Shown one piece after another: positions 15,218-23,477 of a DNA stretch of 42,321 nucleotides. Source of the DNA: Bacteroidales bacterium UBA1219 (GTDB lineage: Bacteria > Bacteroidota > Bacteroidia > Bacteroidales > P3). Where the stretch lies: contig DBXF01000029.1 in the NCBI GenBank assembly GCA_002309295.1, forward strand, positions 1 to 42,321, read 5' to 3'. The translations under genes were made by a program, and so were the position numbers. Below the pieces are notes generated by a model that was not told the origin of the DNA, did no database searches, and saw only the letters and a program-made list of their open reading frames with translations. Every line of letters begins with the position of its first letter. Positions within the stretch are counted from its first letter, which is position 1.

Positions 15218-17485
15218 CTACCGATTTTTGATATATTCGTCGATAGCTTTGGCGGCTTTTTTTCCGGCACCCATGGCGAGGATTACCGTTGCGGCTCCGC
15301 TCACGGCGTCGCCGCCGGCAAAGATACCCGGACGCGAGGTGCGACCGTCCTCGTCGGCCATGATGCAGTGCCATTTGTTGGTCTCCAGATTGTCGGTAGT
15401 TGTGGCAATAAGGGGGTTTGGCGAAGTGCCGATGGACATTATCACCATATCGGCGGCTATGTCGAACTCCGAGCCTTGCACAGGCACAGGGCGGCGGCGT
15501 CCCGAGTCGTCGGGCTGGCCCAGTTCCATACGTATGCAGCGCACGGTGTGCACCCATCCGCGCTCGTCGCCGAGAATCTCCACGGGGTTGCACAGCAGGT
15601 CGAAATGTATGCCCTCTTCCTTGGCATGGTGCACCTCTTCGGCACGGGCGGGCAGCTCCTCTTCCGAACGGCGATAAACGATATGCACTTCGGCGCCAAG
15701 CCTCAATGCTGTACGTGCGGCGTCCATGGCCACATTGCCGCCACCCACCACCACCACGCGTTTGCCCACGTAGTTGGGAGTGTCGTAACCGTCTTTGTAT
15801 GAGAACAATAAGTTGTTTCGGGTAAGGAATTCGTTGGCCGAGACCACTCCGCAGAGGTTCTCGCCGGGGATGTTCATGAAATTGGGCAGTCCGGCGCCGG
15901 AGCCGATAAACACTGCGTCGAAACCTTCGTGCTGCATAAGGTAGTCGATGGAGACGGTGCGTCCCACCACCACGTTGTTCTCGAACTTGGCTCCGAGTTT
16001 GCGGACGTTCTCTATCTCGTGGCGCACCACGGTGTCCTTGGGCAGACGGAACGACGGTATGCCGTACACCAGCACTCCGCCGAACTCGTGCAGAGCCTCG
16101 AAAATGGTGACGTCGTAGCCCATTCCCAGCAGGTCCTTGGCGCAGGTGATGCCTGAAGGGCCGCTGCCTACGATGGCTACTTTATGGCCGTTTTTGCTTG
16201 CCGGAGCGGCGAACTGCACGTGGTTCTCGCGGGCGTAGTCCCCCACAAAACGTTCCAGCTTGCCAATGGCGATGGGTTCGAAACGTCGTCCCATTATGCA
16301 TTTGCCCTCGCACTGTGTCTCCTGCGGGCACACACGTCCGCATACCGACGGCAGGGCGGAGTCCTCGTTGATAATCTGAGCGGCTTTGTTGAAATCGCCT
16401 TCGGCAATGCATTTGATGAAATCGGGGATTTTGATGTTGACGGGGCAGCCCTCCACGCAGGCGGGTTTCTTGCACTGCAGACAGCGTTGCGCCTCCACTA
16501 TGGCCTCGTCGGGACTGTAGCCGAGACATACCTCGTCGAAATTCTTGGCACGCACCAGAGGCGGCTGTTCGGCCACGGGCACACGTTTCGACTTGTCGCG
16601 CGTCTCCTCGGCGATGCCGCCGATATGACACACGTGACCTTCTTCAACTTCCTGTTTTTCAATCTCTTTGCGGGTGGTGATATTGTCGTACATCGCCTGA
16701 CGTTTCATGGCGTTGTCGAAATCCACAAGGGCGCCGTCGAATTCGGGACCGTCAACGCAGGTGAACATCGTCTTTCCGCCCACAATCACTCGGCAGGCAC
16801 CGCACATTCCCGTGCCGTCAACCATTATGGAGTTGAGACTTACGGTGCATTTGATGCCGTATTGCTTTGCCATATTGGCCACAGCGCGCATCATCACCAT
16901 CGGGCCGATGGCCACAATTTCGTCGTAATGTACGCCGTTTTCTATCTGCTGTTGCAAGACGTTGGTTACCAATCCTTTGTATTGCGAAGTGCCGTCGTCG
17001 GTGGCGACGAAGAGGTTGCTCATGGTGCTTAACTCCTTTTCGTAAACGAGCAAGGAGTGTGTCTTGGCACCGATGATGCAGTCGGCGGTAATGCCGTGAT
17101 TATGAAGCCATTTCACCTGCGGGAAGATGGGTGCTATGCCCACGCCTCCGCCGATGAACACGAAACGGCGTTTTTTCAGTTCATCCATTGGGATATGTAC
17201 AAATTCGGAGCTGCGTCCGAGGGGACCCACGATGTCGAGGAAACTGTCGCCGGCCTGATAGGTGGCCATCTCGCGAGTGGACTGTCCCACAGCCTTGAAG
17301 ACGAGGGTTACGGAACCCGATTCGGTATCGTAGTCGCTGATAGTGAGGGGGATGCGTTCGGAGTTTTCTTTCATCTTTACGATAAGGAACTGTCCGGGCA
17401 GTGCCGATTTTGCGATGCGCGGTGCCAGAACGTCGTACTGGTAAGTGTCGGCCGAAAGCTCTTTTCTTGATAGGATTTTGTACAT
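15218..17485 (-). CDS. Fused NfnA/NfnB-like ferredoxin:NADP oxidoreductase (GltD-type)
   Basis: 755 residues from ATG at 17485; upstream codons are unlike the family, whose N-terminus is MYKILSRKEL. Residues 1-280 are a PyrK/SudB-like flavin reductase: IVKMKENSERIPLTISDYD, FIGGGVGIAPIFPQVKWLH, then a [2Fe-2S] Cys set in GMCGACRV and FTCVDG. The remainder is GltD/SudA-like, with an N-terminal 4Fe-4S region (CLQCKKPACVEGCP, GRVCPQETQCEGKC), a first FAD loop VAIVGSGPSGITCA and a second NADPH loop VVVVGGGNVAMDAA. In other bacteria these are two adjacent genes, nfnA and nfnB; the fusion is common in Bacteroidota. It likely exchanges electrons between NADH, NADPH and ferredoxin; GltD-like glutamate synthase activity is an alternative. 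Confidence 0.88.
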   Translation of the reverse strand: MYKILSRKELSADTYQYDVLAPRIAKSALPGQFLIVKMKENSERIPLTISDYDTESGSVTLVFKAVGQSTREMATYQAGDSFLDIVGPLGRSSEFVHIPMDELKKRRFVFIGGGVGIAPIFPQVKWLHNHGITADCIIGAKTHSLLVYEKELSTMSNLFVATDDGTSQYKGLVTNVLQQQIENGVHYDEIVAIGPMVMMRAVANMAKQYGIKCTVSLNSIMVDGTGMCGACRVIVGGKTMFTCVDGPEFDGALVDFDNAMKRQAMYDNITTRKEIEKQEVEEGHVCHIGGIAEETRDKSKRVPVAEQPPLVRAKNFDEVCLGYSPDEAIVEAQRCLQCKKPACVEGCPVNIKIPDFIKCIAEGDFNKAAQIINEDSALPSVCGRVCPQETQCEGKCIMGRRFEPIAIGKLERFVGDYARENHVQFAAPASKNGHKVAIVGSGPSGITCAKDLLGMGYDVTIFEALHEFGGVLVYGIPSFRLPKDTVVRHEIENVRKLGAKFENNVVVGRTVSIDYLMQHEGFDAVFIGSGAGLPNFMNIPGENLCGVVSANEFLTRNNLLFSYKDGYDTPNYVGKRVVVVGGGNVAMDAARTALRLGAEVHIVYRRSEEELPARAEEVHHAKEEGIHFDLLCNPVEILGDERGWVHTVRCIRMELGQPDDSGRRRPVPVQGSEFDIAADMVIMSIGTSPNPLIATTTDNLETNKWHCIMADEDGRTSRPGIFAGGDAVSGAATVILAMGAGKKAAKAIDEYIKNR

Positions 17486-17538
17486 AGTTTTATGGATTGG
17501 GTTATTTACTCTGTTTCTTATGCGATGGTTGTCTTCAT

Positions 17539-17606
17539 CCCCACACTGCACTTCGTTTGTATGGGGTTATTAAAATGATGTGTCTCCGACACATTTATGG
17601 TATTTC
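17539..17606. repeat. 68-base double-hairpin repeat, copy 1
   Basis: CCCCACACTGCACTTCGTTT, then ATGGGG closes a first stem-loop; ATGTGTCTCCGACACAT is a second perfect stem. Copy 2 at 20059-20126 differs at about ten positions, mostly in loops. Confidence 0.7.
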
Positions 17607-17617
17607 TTATATTTGTT

Positions 17618-19642
17618 TTAATCACTGTTTTTCGTTTTGATGACGGGATATTCTACACGCACGTGATAGATGCTCACCATACGTTTTTTCAGAATGAGTT
17701 TTATCTTGTCAATGTCGCGGAAAGTGATGTCGCAGTTCGACAGCTGGTTGTCGGCAATCTTGCCGTCGATAACGCGGTCGATGATGTTGCCGATGCTCTC
17801 CTCGTTGCGTTCCTTGAGGCTCCGCACGGCGGCTTCCACGGAGTCCACAAGCATCACCACTGCCGTTTCGCGCGAGTAGGGACGCGGGCCGGCGTACATG
17901 AAATCGGCCTCGTCCACGGGCTGACCGCCGTTTTCGTTCATCTGTTTGTTGTAGAAATAACCAACTTTTGAAGTGCCGTGGTGGGTGCGGATAAAGTCGA
18001 TAATCACCTCGGGCAGGTGGTATTTCTTCTTGGCCAGTTCCACCCCGTCGGTGACGTGGTTGATGATTATCTGCGCACTCTCGGTGTTGGAGAAATCGTT
18101 GAGGGGGTTGAAATCGGCGCTCTGGTTTTCGGTGAAGAACTGCGGATTCTCGGTTTTGCCGATGTCGTGGTACAGCGCTCCAACCTTGGTAAGCATGGCG
18201 TTGCCGCCAATTTCGTGGATAAGGTCCTCGGAGATGTTGGCCACCTGAACGGAGTGCTGGAAAGTGCCGGGAGCCTTGTCGGCGAGGTCGCGGAGGGCTT
18301 TGTTGTTGGTGCTCGAAAGCTCGATAAGGGTGAGCTTGGTGACGAATCCGAACATCTTCTCGAAAAGATAGATGAGCGGGTAGGCCAGCAGGGTGAGCAT
18401 GGCGTTGAAGAAGAAAATGGCGAAATGCCTCAGGTCGAGGTCGCTGAGGGTGGTGTCCTGCGAAAGCAGTCCGGCGATGTAAACCAGTGAGTACGAGGCA
18501 AATATCGAAAGACTGGCGATGAAGAACTTGGAGCGTTGCTCGAAATTTTTCACGCTGATGATGGATACCATGCCGGTGATTATCTGGTAGTAGATAAATT
18601 CGTAACTATTTGGCACCCAAGAGGCAAGGATTATCGTATTGACGAGATGGATGTAGAGTGCCACGCGTATGTCGAAAAACACCCGCATCAGTATCGGGGC
18701 TATGCACAGAGGCACAAGCAGCGTCCAGTCGGGGTTTATGCGTGTCATTACCGAGGTCATCACGGCCATCAGCAATATCACGAAAAGCACGAAATTGACC
18801 TTTTTGTTGTCGTTGAGCAGCGGGTGACGTATTAGACGCAGGAAGAAAAACAGCGTGGCGAGGGCTATTATCGTCAGCAAAAAGAGTCCGAGGTTGTGGT
18901 TGAAAGCGGAGTACTGGTCGTCGGTGCGCTGCTGCCGCTCGTATTCCAGCGACGAAATCATACGTTCCTTTTCGGGCGAGATGTATTCGCCTTTGGAGAT
19001 TATCAGCTCGCCTGCCGACACCATCCCTTCGGTGGTGGAGACCAACGCCAGCATCGACTCCTGCTCGAGACGTGTGCGGTCGGGGTCGAAAGCGATGTTG
19101 GGCCTGATGGCGGCTACGAGAGCCTGCGCCAATGCCGTGTCGGGGGTGAGTGTCTGTATGTGTTCGGCGCATTGCTCGATGGTTACAAGGTCGTCGGCGG
19201 GACGCTCCTGTCCCACGTTGCCCACAAGCAGGATGATGTTGCGTCCGCTAAGGTCGATGTCGTCGGGCGTTTCCACTATGCCTTTGCCGTAAGCGGCAGA
19301 GAGATAGCTTTTTACTTCGGCTTTCAGCTGTGTGCCGGCGGCAGTGGCGTCGATCTTGCGGAAAGTGGCGGCCTGTGCCGAGGAGTCGGGACGGAAAAAG
19401 GTGAGTCCCGAGTTTTTGGCGTTCTGCCGTTCGGCGGCAATCTCCTCGTCGCTTTTCAGGATAGGGAAATCGAACGGGGCGTAGAGGTCGCTGCCGCGCC
19501 AGAAACCGTTGGTGGAGTAGTCGTAGGTCTCCACCTTGTCCTTGTGGAAAATAAGCAGGATGAGCAGGGCCGTTACGCCGATGGCTATAATCTTGTAAAC
19601 CAGCGACAAATGTTTCAGCAGTTTGGCAAAAAATGACTTCAT
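17618..19642 (-). CDS. 7TM-HD family phosphohydrolase (PgpH/YqfF type)
   Basis: 674 residues. A transmembrane helix at 16-33 is followed by an extracytoplasmic domain (about 40-245), six to seven membrane helices between 250 and 430, and a C-terminal cytoplasmic HD domain. HD residues seen: His463 (GTFQHSVQVANI), His492-Asp493 in YHDIGKTENP, His529 and His554-His555. In Firmicutes this architecture hydrolyses cyclic di-AMP, so a nucleotide phosphodiesterase role is expected. No diadenylate cyclase is nearby to support this. The ATG at 19642 lies 6 bases after the GroES-like gene, so the two are co-transcribed. Confidence 0.9.
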   Translation of the reverse strand: MKSFFAKLLKHLSLVYKIIAIGVTALLILLIFHKDKVETYDYSTNGFWRGSDLYAPFDFPILKSDEEIAAERQNAKNSGLTFFRPDSSAQAATFRKIDATAAGTQLKAEVKSYLSAAYGKGIVETPDDIDLSGRNIILLVGNVGQERPADDLVTIEQCAEHIQTLTPDTALAQALVAAIRPNIAFDPDRTRLEQESMLALVSTTEGMVSAGELIISKGEYISPEKERMISSLEYERQQRTDDQYSAFNHNLGLFLLTIIALATLFFFLRLIRHPLLNDNKKVNFVLFVILLMAVMTSVMTRINPDWTLLVPLCIAPILMRVFFDIRVALYIHLVNTIILASWVPNSYEFIYYQIITGMVSIISVKNFEQRSKFFIASLSIFASYSLVYIAGLLSQDTTLSDLDLRHFAIFFFNAMLTLLAYPLIYLFEKMFGFVTKLTLIELSSTNNKALRDLADKAPGTFQHSVQVANISEDLIHEIGGNAMLTKVGALYHDIGKTENPQFFTENQSADFNPLNDFSNTESAQIIINHVTDGVELAKKKYHLPEVIIDFIRTHHGTSKVGYFYNKQMNENGGQPVDEADFMYAGPRPYSRETAVVMLVDSVEAAVRSLKERNEESIGNIIDRVIDGKIADNQLSNCDITFRDIDKIKLILKKRMVSIYHVRVEYPVIKTKNSD

Positions 19643-19648
19643 ATCTGT

Positions 19649-20008
19649 TTAAAAATCTTCGCGTTCGACCAAAAGGATGGCGTTTTGCGGTATGATAACG
19701 TATTTTTCGCCGTTATATTTTATCTCGGTGGCGGCTTTTTGCAGAAAAATGGCGAGGTCGCCGGGTTTCACCTGCAACGGCAGGTAATTCGGCTCGTTTT
19801 TCTGCGGGTTCCACGACTCGTCGTTTTCGGGTGAGGGCAAGGGGTAGCCCGGGCCGCATTTCAGCACGTAGCCAGTCTGCACTGTCTCTTTGTCCTGATA
19901 CCCTGCGGGGAGGTACAGCCCCGATTTCGTCTTGTCGGCGGCGTTGGCGGGCTTTATCAGCACACGGTCGCCTATCACTATCAGTCGGTCTAAGTTCTTG
20001 TTGTTCAT
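19649..20008 (-). CDS. GroES-like co-chaperonin domain protein
   Basis: 119 residues, longer than canonical GroES (about 95). The GroES fold is indicated by VIGDRVLIKPANAADKTKSGLYLP at the N-terminus, with TGYVLKCGPG and VKPGDLAIFLQKAATEIKYNGEKYVIIPQNAILLVE at the end. An insertion of about 25 residues (PLPSPENDESWNPQKNEPN) interrupts the middle. The mobile-loop sequence KTKSGLYLPAG resembles, but does not exactly match, the GroEL-binding loop. No groEL is adjacent, so this is probably a secondary GroES-like protein rather than the housekeeping co-chaperonin. It lies directly upstream of the 7TM-HD gene. Confidence 0.8.
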   Translation of the reverse strand: MNNKNLDRLIVIGDRVLIKPANAADKTKSGLYLPAGYQDKETVQTGYVLKCGPGYPLPSPENDESWNPQKNEPNYLPLQVKPGDLAIFLQKAATEIKYNGEKYVIIPQNAILLVEREDF

Positions 20009-20023
20009 TGTTTTATTTTATGT

Positions 20024-20126
20024 CCCCACACTGTGTGCGGGGTTATTCTTTTTTTGTTCCCCACACTGCACTGCGTTTGTGCGGGGTTAATAATATGATG
20101 TGTCTTCGACACATTATTGGTATTCA
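20024..20126. repeat. Double-hairpin repeat: partial copy plus full copy 2
   Basis: CCCCACACTGTGTGCGGGGT at 20024-20043 is a perfect-ended partial copy; 20059-20126 is a full copy with both stems (CCCC...GCGGGG and ATGTGTCTTCGACACAT). It lies between the GroES-like gene's start and the nucleotidase gene's end. Confidence 0.7.
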
Positions 20127-20135
20127 TTATTGTTT

Positions 20136-21047
20136 TTAAAAACTGGGACATCCTGGTAATACTGTCCATTTATATTCTTTTTTGTCATTAGTAATTACAA
20201 AATGGCGTGTGAGTTTATTATCTTTTTGTTTGGTTTTGGTGATGACCACTTTGCCCAAGTTCACGCCTTTCACACCGGTCTGGATAATGTGGGTGCTGTT
20301 CACCACGGTATCTTTTTCGATATGCGTATGTCCACTGACAATCAGGTCGATACCGCTGACTTGGCTGGCGAGGATGGGGTCGCACATTGGGCGGCCGGGT
20401 TCGGGGTCGTAGCCGAGATGCGAGAGGCATACGATAAGGTCGCAATGCTGTTGTTGAAGTACCGAAACCATCTCTTTCGACACCTCCACGGGGTCCAGAT
20501 ACTGCATCCGCTCCACAGTGGAGGTGAAAGTGAGACCGTCCATATTGGGCGAAAGTCCGAAAACTCCTATTCTAACTCCCTGACGTTCAATAATTATCCA
20601 ATCTTTAATAACTTTTTCCAGCTCGGGACAGCCGGGGAATTTGTAGTTGGCGCATACGACGGGGAATTTGGCCTTTTTCAGCTTTGCCGCAAGGCTGTCC
20701 AAACCGTTGTCGAACTCGTGGTTGCCGAGGGTGGCGGCATCGTAGCCCATAATGTTCATCATCTCTATCTCCACGTCGCCGCCGAAGAGGTTGAAATAGG
20801 GGGTGCCTTGCGAAAAATCGCCCGCATCGAACAGAAACACAGGACCTTTGCTCTGTCGGCGTACCTCGTAGATGGCCTGCTCGCGACGCAGCACCCCGCC
20901 CAAGGTGTCTTTCGACGTGATGTAAGGCTCAATCTGGCTGTGGGTGTCGTTGGTGTGGAGTATGGTTATTGTTTTCGAACTTTTGCAAGTGACGAAAAGC
21001 GCCATCGCAAAGACTGCTACTGCTATCGGTAATATTCTGTTTTTCAT
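20136..21047 (-). CDS. 5'-nucleotidase catalytic-domain lipoprotein (metallophosphoesterase)
   Basis: 303 residues. The N-terminus is a lipoprotein signal, with lipobox FVTC and Cys at about 21. Calcineurin-like metallophosphoesterase motifs of the UshA/5'-nucleotidase family follow: TILHTNDTHSQIEPY, DAGDFSQGTPYFNLFGG, TLGNHEFDNGLD, and SGHTHIEKD. The usual C-terminal nucleotidase domain (5_nucleotid_C) is absent here and is found in the gene at 21941-22705, so the enzyme is split into two polypeptides. It probably dephosphorylates nucleotides in the periplasm, anchored to a membrane. Confidence 0.9.
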   Translation of the reverse strand: MKNRILPIAVAVFAMALFVTCKSSKTITILHTNDTHSQIEPYITSKDTLGGVLRREQAIYEVRRQSKGPVFLFDAGDFSQGTPYFNLFGGDVEIEMMNIMGYDAATLGNHEFDNGLDSLAAKLKKAKFPVVCANYKFPGCPELEKVIKDWIIIERQGVRIGVFGLSPNMDGLTFTSTVERMQYLDPVEVSKEMVSVLQQQHCDLIVCLSHLGYDPEPGRPMCDPILASQVSGIDLIVSGHTHIEKDTVVNSTHIIQTGVKGVNLGKVVITKTKQKDNKLTRHFVITNDKKEYKWTVLPGCPSF

Positions 21048-21067
21048 AATGTTAATATTTGATTTAT

Positions 21068-21154
21068 TTAAATGTTACGACTTTTGAAACAAAGTTCCAG
21101 ACTTACATCGGCGATGTGGCCGTTTTCTGCAAGTTCGCAATATATCAGTATCAT
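21068..21154 (-). pseudogene. Remnant of electron-transfer flavoprotein alpha subunit (etfA/fixB) N-terminus
   Basis: A 28-codon reading frame, ATG at 21154 to TAA at 21068, too short for most gene finders. Its translation ILIYCELAENGHIADVSLEL closely resembles the conserved start of Bacteroidota EtfA proteins, which continue with a Leu/Thr-Lys-Gly-Arg segment into a roughly 340-residue protein. Here the match ends after about 25 residues (CFKSRNI) and is followed by a stop and then the nucleotidase gene. No etfB or acyl-CoA dehydrogenase is nearby. I infer a broken-off fragment; the similarity was judged from memory, without a search. Confidence 0.55.
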
Positions 21155-21287
21155 GTTTCTTTGTTTTATAATTTTATTGTTGTAATAGTTTATAATATTT
21201 CTGATTATTTCAATACTTAAAAAGGCTCTAATGTCTTTAACAACCTAGTGAACTTTAAAAGTTTATGGATTGAAAATCAGAGAAAAG

Positions 21288-21764
21288 TCAGTTACTTGTT
21301 ATTGGTGCAAATATAGCCAATGATATAATGGGAGTAATACCGTAAACAAAAAATAATAAAAGAACTGCAATCTTCAGAGTTCTACTATACCGAGGAATAT
21401 TATTAATATAGTCATGTTTAGATATTAATTCATCATAGTTCTTTCTTCTCCAGAGATAATATGGAGTAAGTGAAATTATTGTGACAATTAAACCAAGTAT
21501 GGCAGATAAGCCATGATTACTATTTTTAAGCACATAGCAATCAATCAGGCACGATGTAATTATTATCAAATTCGATGAAGTCATAAACCATAAATAAGCA
21601 CACAGCATATTTAACTGTGATTCTATATTTCCAAGAAGCACTTCTTTTAGTTTATTTTTCCAATTTTTACCATAATGTTTTATATAATAACTTTTTCTTA
21701 TCCAAGTAGAACAATCTATTGCTATTTCCATCAAACAATAAATGAAATTTAAAAATAAATTCAT
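21288..21764 (-). CDS. Small multi-pass membrane protein of unknown function
   Basis: 158 residues with about three to four predicted transmembrane helices (residues 1-15 hydrophobic start, about 54-80, 84-103 and 130-155) and a basic loop (YYLWRRKNYDELISKHDYINNIPRYSR). No family recognised. It is strikingly AT-rich compared with the nucleotidase genes on both sides, and it begins 10 bases after the stop of a truncated secreted-protein frame. Together with the etfA remnant this marks about 0.9 kb of foreign or decayed DNA between the two halves of a split nucleotidase. Confidence 0.6.
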   Translation of the reverse strand: MNLFLNFIYCLMEIAIDCSTWIRKSYYIKHYGKNWKNKLKEVLLGNIESQLNMLCAYLWFMTSSNLIIITSCLIDCYVLKNSNHGLSAILGLIVTIISLTPYYLWRRKNYDELISKHDYINNIPRYSRTLKIAVLLLFFVYGITPIISLAIFAPITSN

Positions 21765-21774
21765 AATTATACTT

Positions 21775-21903
21775 TTAATGTGTTAAATCATATACCCCGA
21801 CACCCTCCAAAGCAACGGCGGCACTCTCGACATTCTGTGCAAAAGTGCCGAGAAAAGTGCTTACACACAGCAATGCAGTCAATATTACCATTTTAGTGTT
21901 CAT
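21775..21903 (-). pseudogene. Short secreted-protein frame, probable 5' remnant
   Basis: 42 codons from ATG at 21903 to TAA at 21775. The first 23 residues are a good signal peptide (MNTKMVILTALLCVSTFLGT, then FAQ), and the next about 15 (NVESAAVALEGVGVYDLTH) are in GC-rich codons like the housekeeping genes. GC content drops abruptly at about 21790, where the stop appears. I infer that a longer secreted protein was cut here by insertion or deletion. It could also be a genuine small secreted peptide. Confidence 0.5.
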
Positions 21904-21940
21904 CTTTTTTGTTTTTGCAAAAGTACGAAAAAGTGTTGCG

Positions 21941-22705
21941 TTATTTGATAATTGTTACCCTGCCGTCTTTCACACCGCGGAATTTTCCTTTGGCTTTGAA
22001 ATATTCAATCATCGTTGTGCGGAAAGGCTGTGTCTGTGTGAAAATGTTTTTGGTCTTGACGTCGGCAAGAATCTTGTCGCCGCCGTTCTCGACGAAATTG
22101 ATGGTGGCCATGCGGTAGGTACGGCTGTCGTCGAGTGGCTCGCCGTTGATAGTCACGGATTCGATGATGCCGCCTTTGTACACCAGCCGCACGCCCGCGG
22201 AGAACGACTGGATGTTTTTCAGCTCGCGCAAGTTGTTGAAAAACATTTTTCTAAGCTCGCTGCCTTTCACGTCGACAATCACCAGATTGTTGTTGTCGAA
22301 GGGCAACACGCTGAAAATCTTGCCGATAGTGATCGGCCCTGCCGGTATTGGCTCGCGTATGCCGCCGAAGTTGAGCAGGGCGAGGTCGGGAGTTTTGGCG
22401 TTCTGCCGCTGCATCTCGGTGGCACCGGCCTCCAGCAGTGCGTCGGTGAGGATGTTGGCGAGGGTGCCGTCGGGGGCCTCGTTGCCGAGGTCGTTCAGGG
22501 CTTCGGCCGCCACATCGTTGAAATACAGCTGGTAAAGCATCCGCACGCTGTCGTAGTACTGCATGATGCGACTATCCTTGCGAGGCACGAAACTTTTGTC
22601 GAGCGGTATCAGCTGCGACTCCTGTCGCACCTGATTTTGGGCTATGGCGCTGCCCGAAAACAGCACGGCCAAGCCTAATATAATGATTGTCAGCGTTTTT
22701 TTCAT
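21941..22705 (-). CDS. 5'-nucleotidase C-terminal domain protein, exported
   Basis: 254 residues from ATG at 22705, chosen for the signal peptide MKKTLTIIILGLAVLFSGSA, then IAQ; an upstream in-frame start at 22729 adds eight polar residues. The body matches the nucleotidase C-terminal domain that binds the nucleoside: NILTDALLEAGATEMQ, ALLNFGGIREPIPAGPITIGKIFSVLPFDNNNLVIVDVKG, SAGVRLVYKGG, RTYRMATINFVENGGD. It has no metallophosphoesterase half; that is in the gene at 20136-21047, and the two probably act as one enzyme. In this window they are separated by about 0.9 kb of unrelated DNA. Confidence 0.88.
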   Translation of the reverse strand: MKKTLTIIILGLAVLFSGSAIAQNQVRQESQLIPLDKSFVPRKDSRIMQYYDSVRMLYQLYFNDVAAEALNDLGNEAPDGTLANILTDALLEAGATEMQRQNAKTPDLALLNFGGIREPIPAGPITIGKIFSVLPFDNNNLVIVDVKGSELRKMFFNNLRELKNIQSFSAGVRLVYKGGIIESVTINGEPLDDSRTYRMATINFVENGGDKILADVKTKNIFTQTQPFRTTMIEYFKAKGKFRGVKDGRVTIIK

Positions 22706-22712
22706 TGCGTCA

Positions 22713-23459
22713 TTATTTGTTTTTGTCAATGAGATATTGAATCACCTCTTTGGCATTCTTTTTCAATTTAATTAGTGGGTCGATAAAGTACATTTCATCG
22801 TCTTCTCCAAGCAAAATATTGTCGCTGTCCGCACCGACGTCTGTTATAGCATAGTACTCGTTGCCCCAAGTGTACTTGTCTTCTTGTTTTAACCCGAGAT
22901 TGTTCTCAAGATAGTTGATAATTTGTTGGTTTGAAGGCCGTTTAAAAGCACGGACAGCTTTTTGTGACAGTATGATTCTTATATCACCCAAATCTTCACC
23001 TATACCGATAAAAGTGTATTTGGTGTTTGGAAAAATCAAGTTATGAATTATGTGTTCATAAATGATGTCAGTGGATTTTGTGTGTTTTATTGGCTGTTTT
23101 GCGTATGGGTCTTTTACCTTGATGTATTCATCGCCTTTTTTGTAAACAACGCTTTCGCCCGAGCGTCTGCTTACTTGATCGCTAAAAAACTTGTATTGTT
23201 CTTTAGAATAGAAACACCCAGTTTTTTTAGCAATTTCTATTAGTTTTTCGGAGATTATTTCCCGTAATTGTCTCTCACCAATCTCTCTATCTCCCCAGTG
23301 TTCATCGGGTAACCCTTCCGCAAAACTTCGTATGTCGCCGAAATCACCAATTTCTTGTATTGCTCCGGCACCATCAGCAGATATTCCTCCGCCGTCATTC
23401 CTTCCGACAGCTTTATGTCTTTGAGTTCCGTCATTTTCTTTGTTATTTGATGTTTGCAT
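22713..23459 (-). CDS. Kinase-like protein (polyvalent-protein kinase-domain type), start unresolved
   Basis: The C-terminal about 170 residues look like the kinase-fold domain found in polyvalent mobile-element proteins. Landmarks are YKKGDEYIKVKDPYA (possible nucleotide-binding Lys), DIIYEHIIHNLIFPNTKYTFIGIG, AVRAFKRPSNQQIINYLENN, and a final ITDVGADSDNILLGEDDEMYFIDPL, where D-x4-N and IDP resemble kinase catalytic and metal motifs. This is recognition from memory. The frame stays open to 23507, but from about 23270 upward it overlaps, in another frame, a better small gene (23255-23434). No ATG, GTG or TTG lies between Met at 23459 and the domain, so the true start is unclear: re-initiation at a rare codon, frameshift, or genuine overlap. 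AT-rich compared with neighbours. Confidence 0.55.
   Translation of the reverse strand: MQTSNNKENDGTQRHKAVGRNDGGGISADGAGAIQEIGDFGDIRSFAEGLPDEHWGDREIGERQLREIISEKLIEIAKKTGCFYSKEQYKFFSDQVSRRSGESVVYKKGDEYIKVKDPYAKQPIKHTKSTDIIYEHIIHNLIFPNTKYTFIGIGEDLGDIRIILSQKAVRAFKRPSNQQIINYLENNLGLKQEDKYTWGNEYYAITDVGADSDNILLGEDDEMYFIDPLIKLKKNAKEVIQYLIDKNK
23255..23434 (-). CDS. Small acidic protein preceding the kinase-like gene
   Basis: 59 residues from ATG at 23434. The sequence (MTELKDIKLSEGMTAEEYLL through to EIERLVRDNYGK) is a regular amphipathic helical pattern with natural codon use, whereas the overlapping frame of the kinase gene reads as Gly-rich low-complexity here. A Bacteroidota promoter (23478-23508) puts the transcript start about 35 bases upstream. 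The pairing with a kinase-like gene resembles a two-gene cassette such as a toxin-antitoxin or regulator pair. That is inference only; no family is recognised. Confidence 0.6.
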   Translation of the reverse strand: MTELKDIKLSEGMTAEEYLLMVPEQYKKLVISATYEVLRKGYPMNTGEIERLVRDNYGK

Positions 23460-23477
23460 ATCTGAAAAATGATTTTG

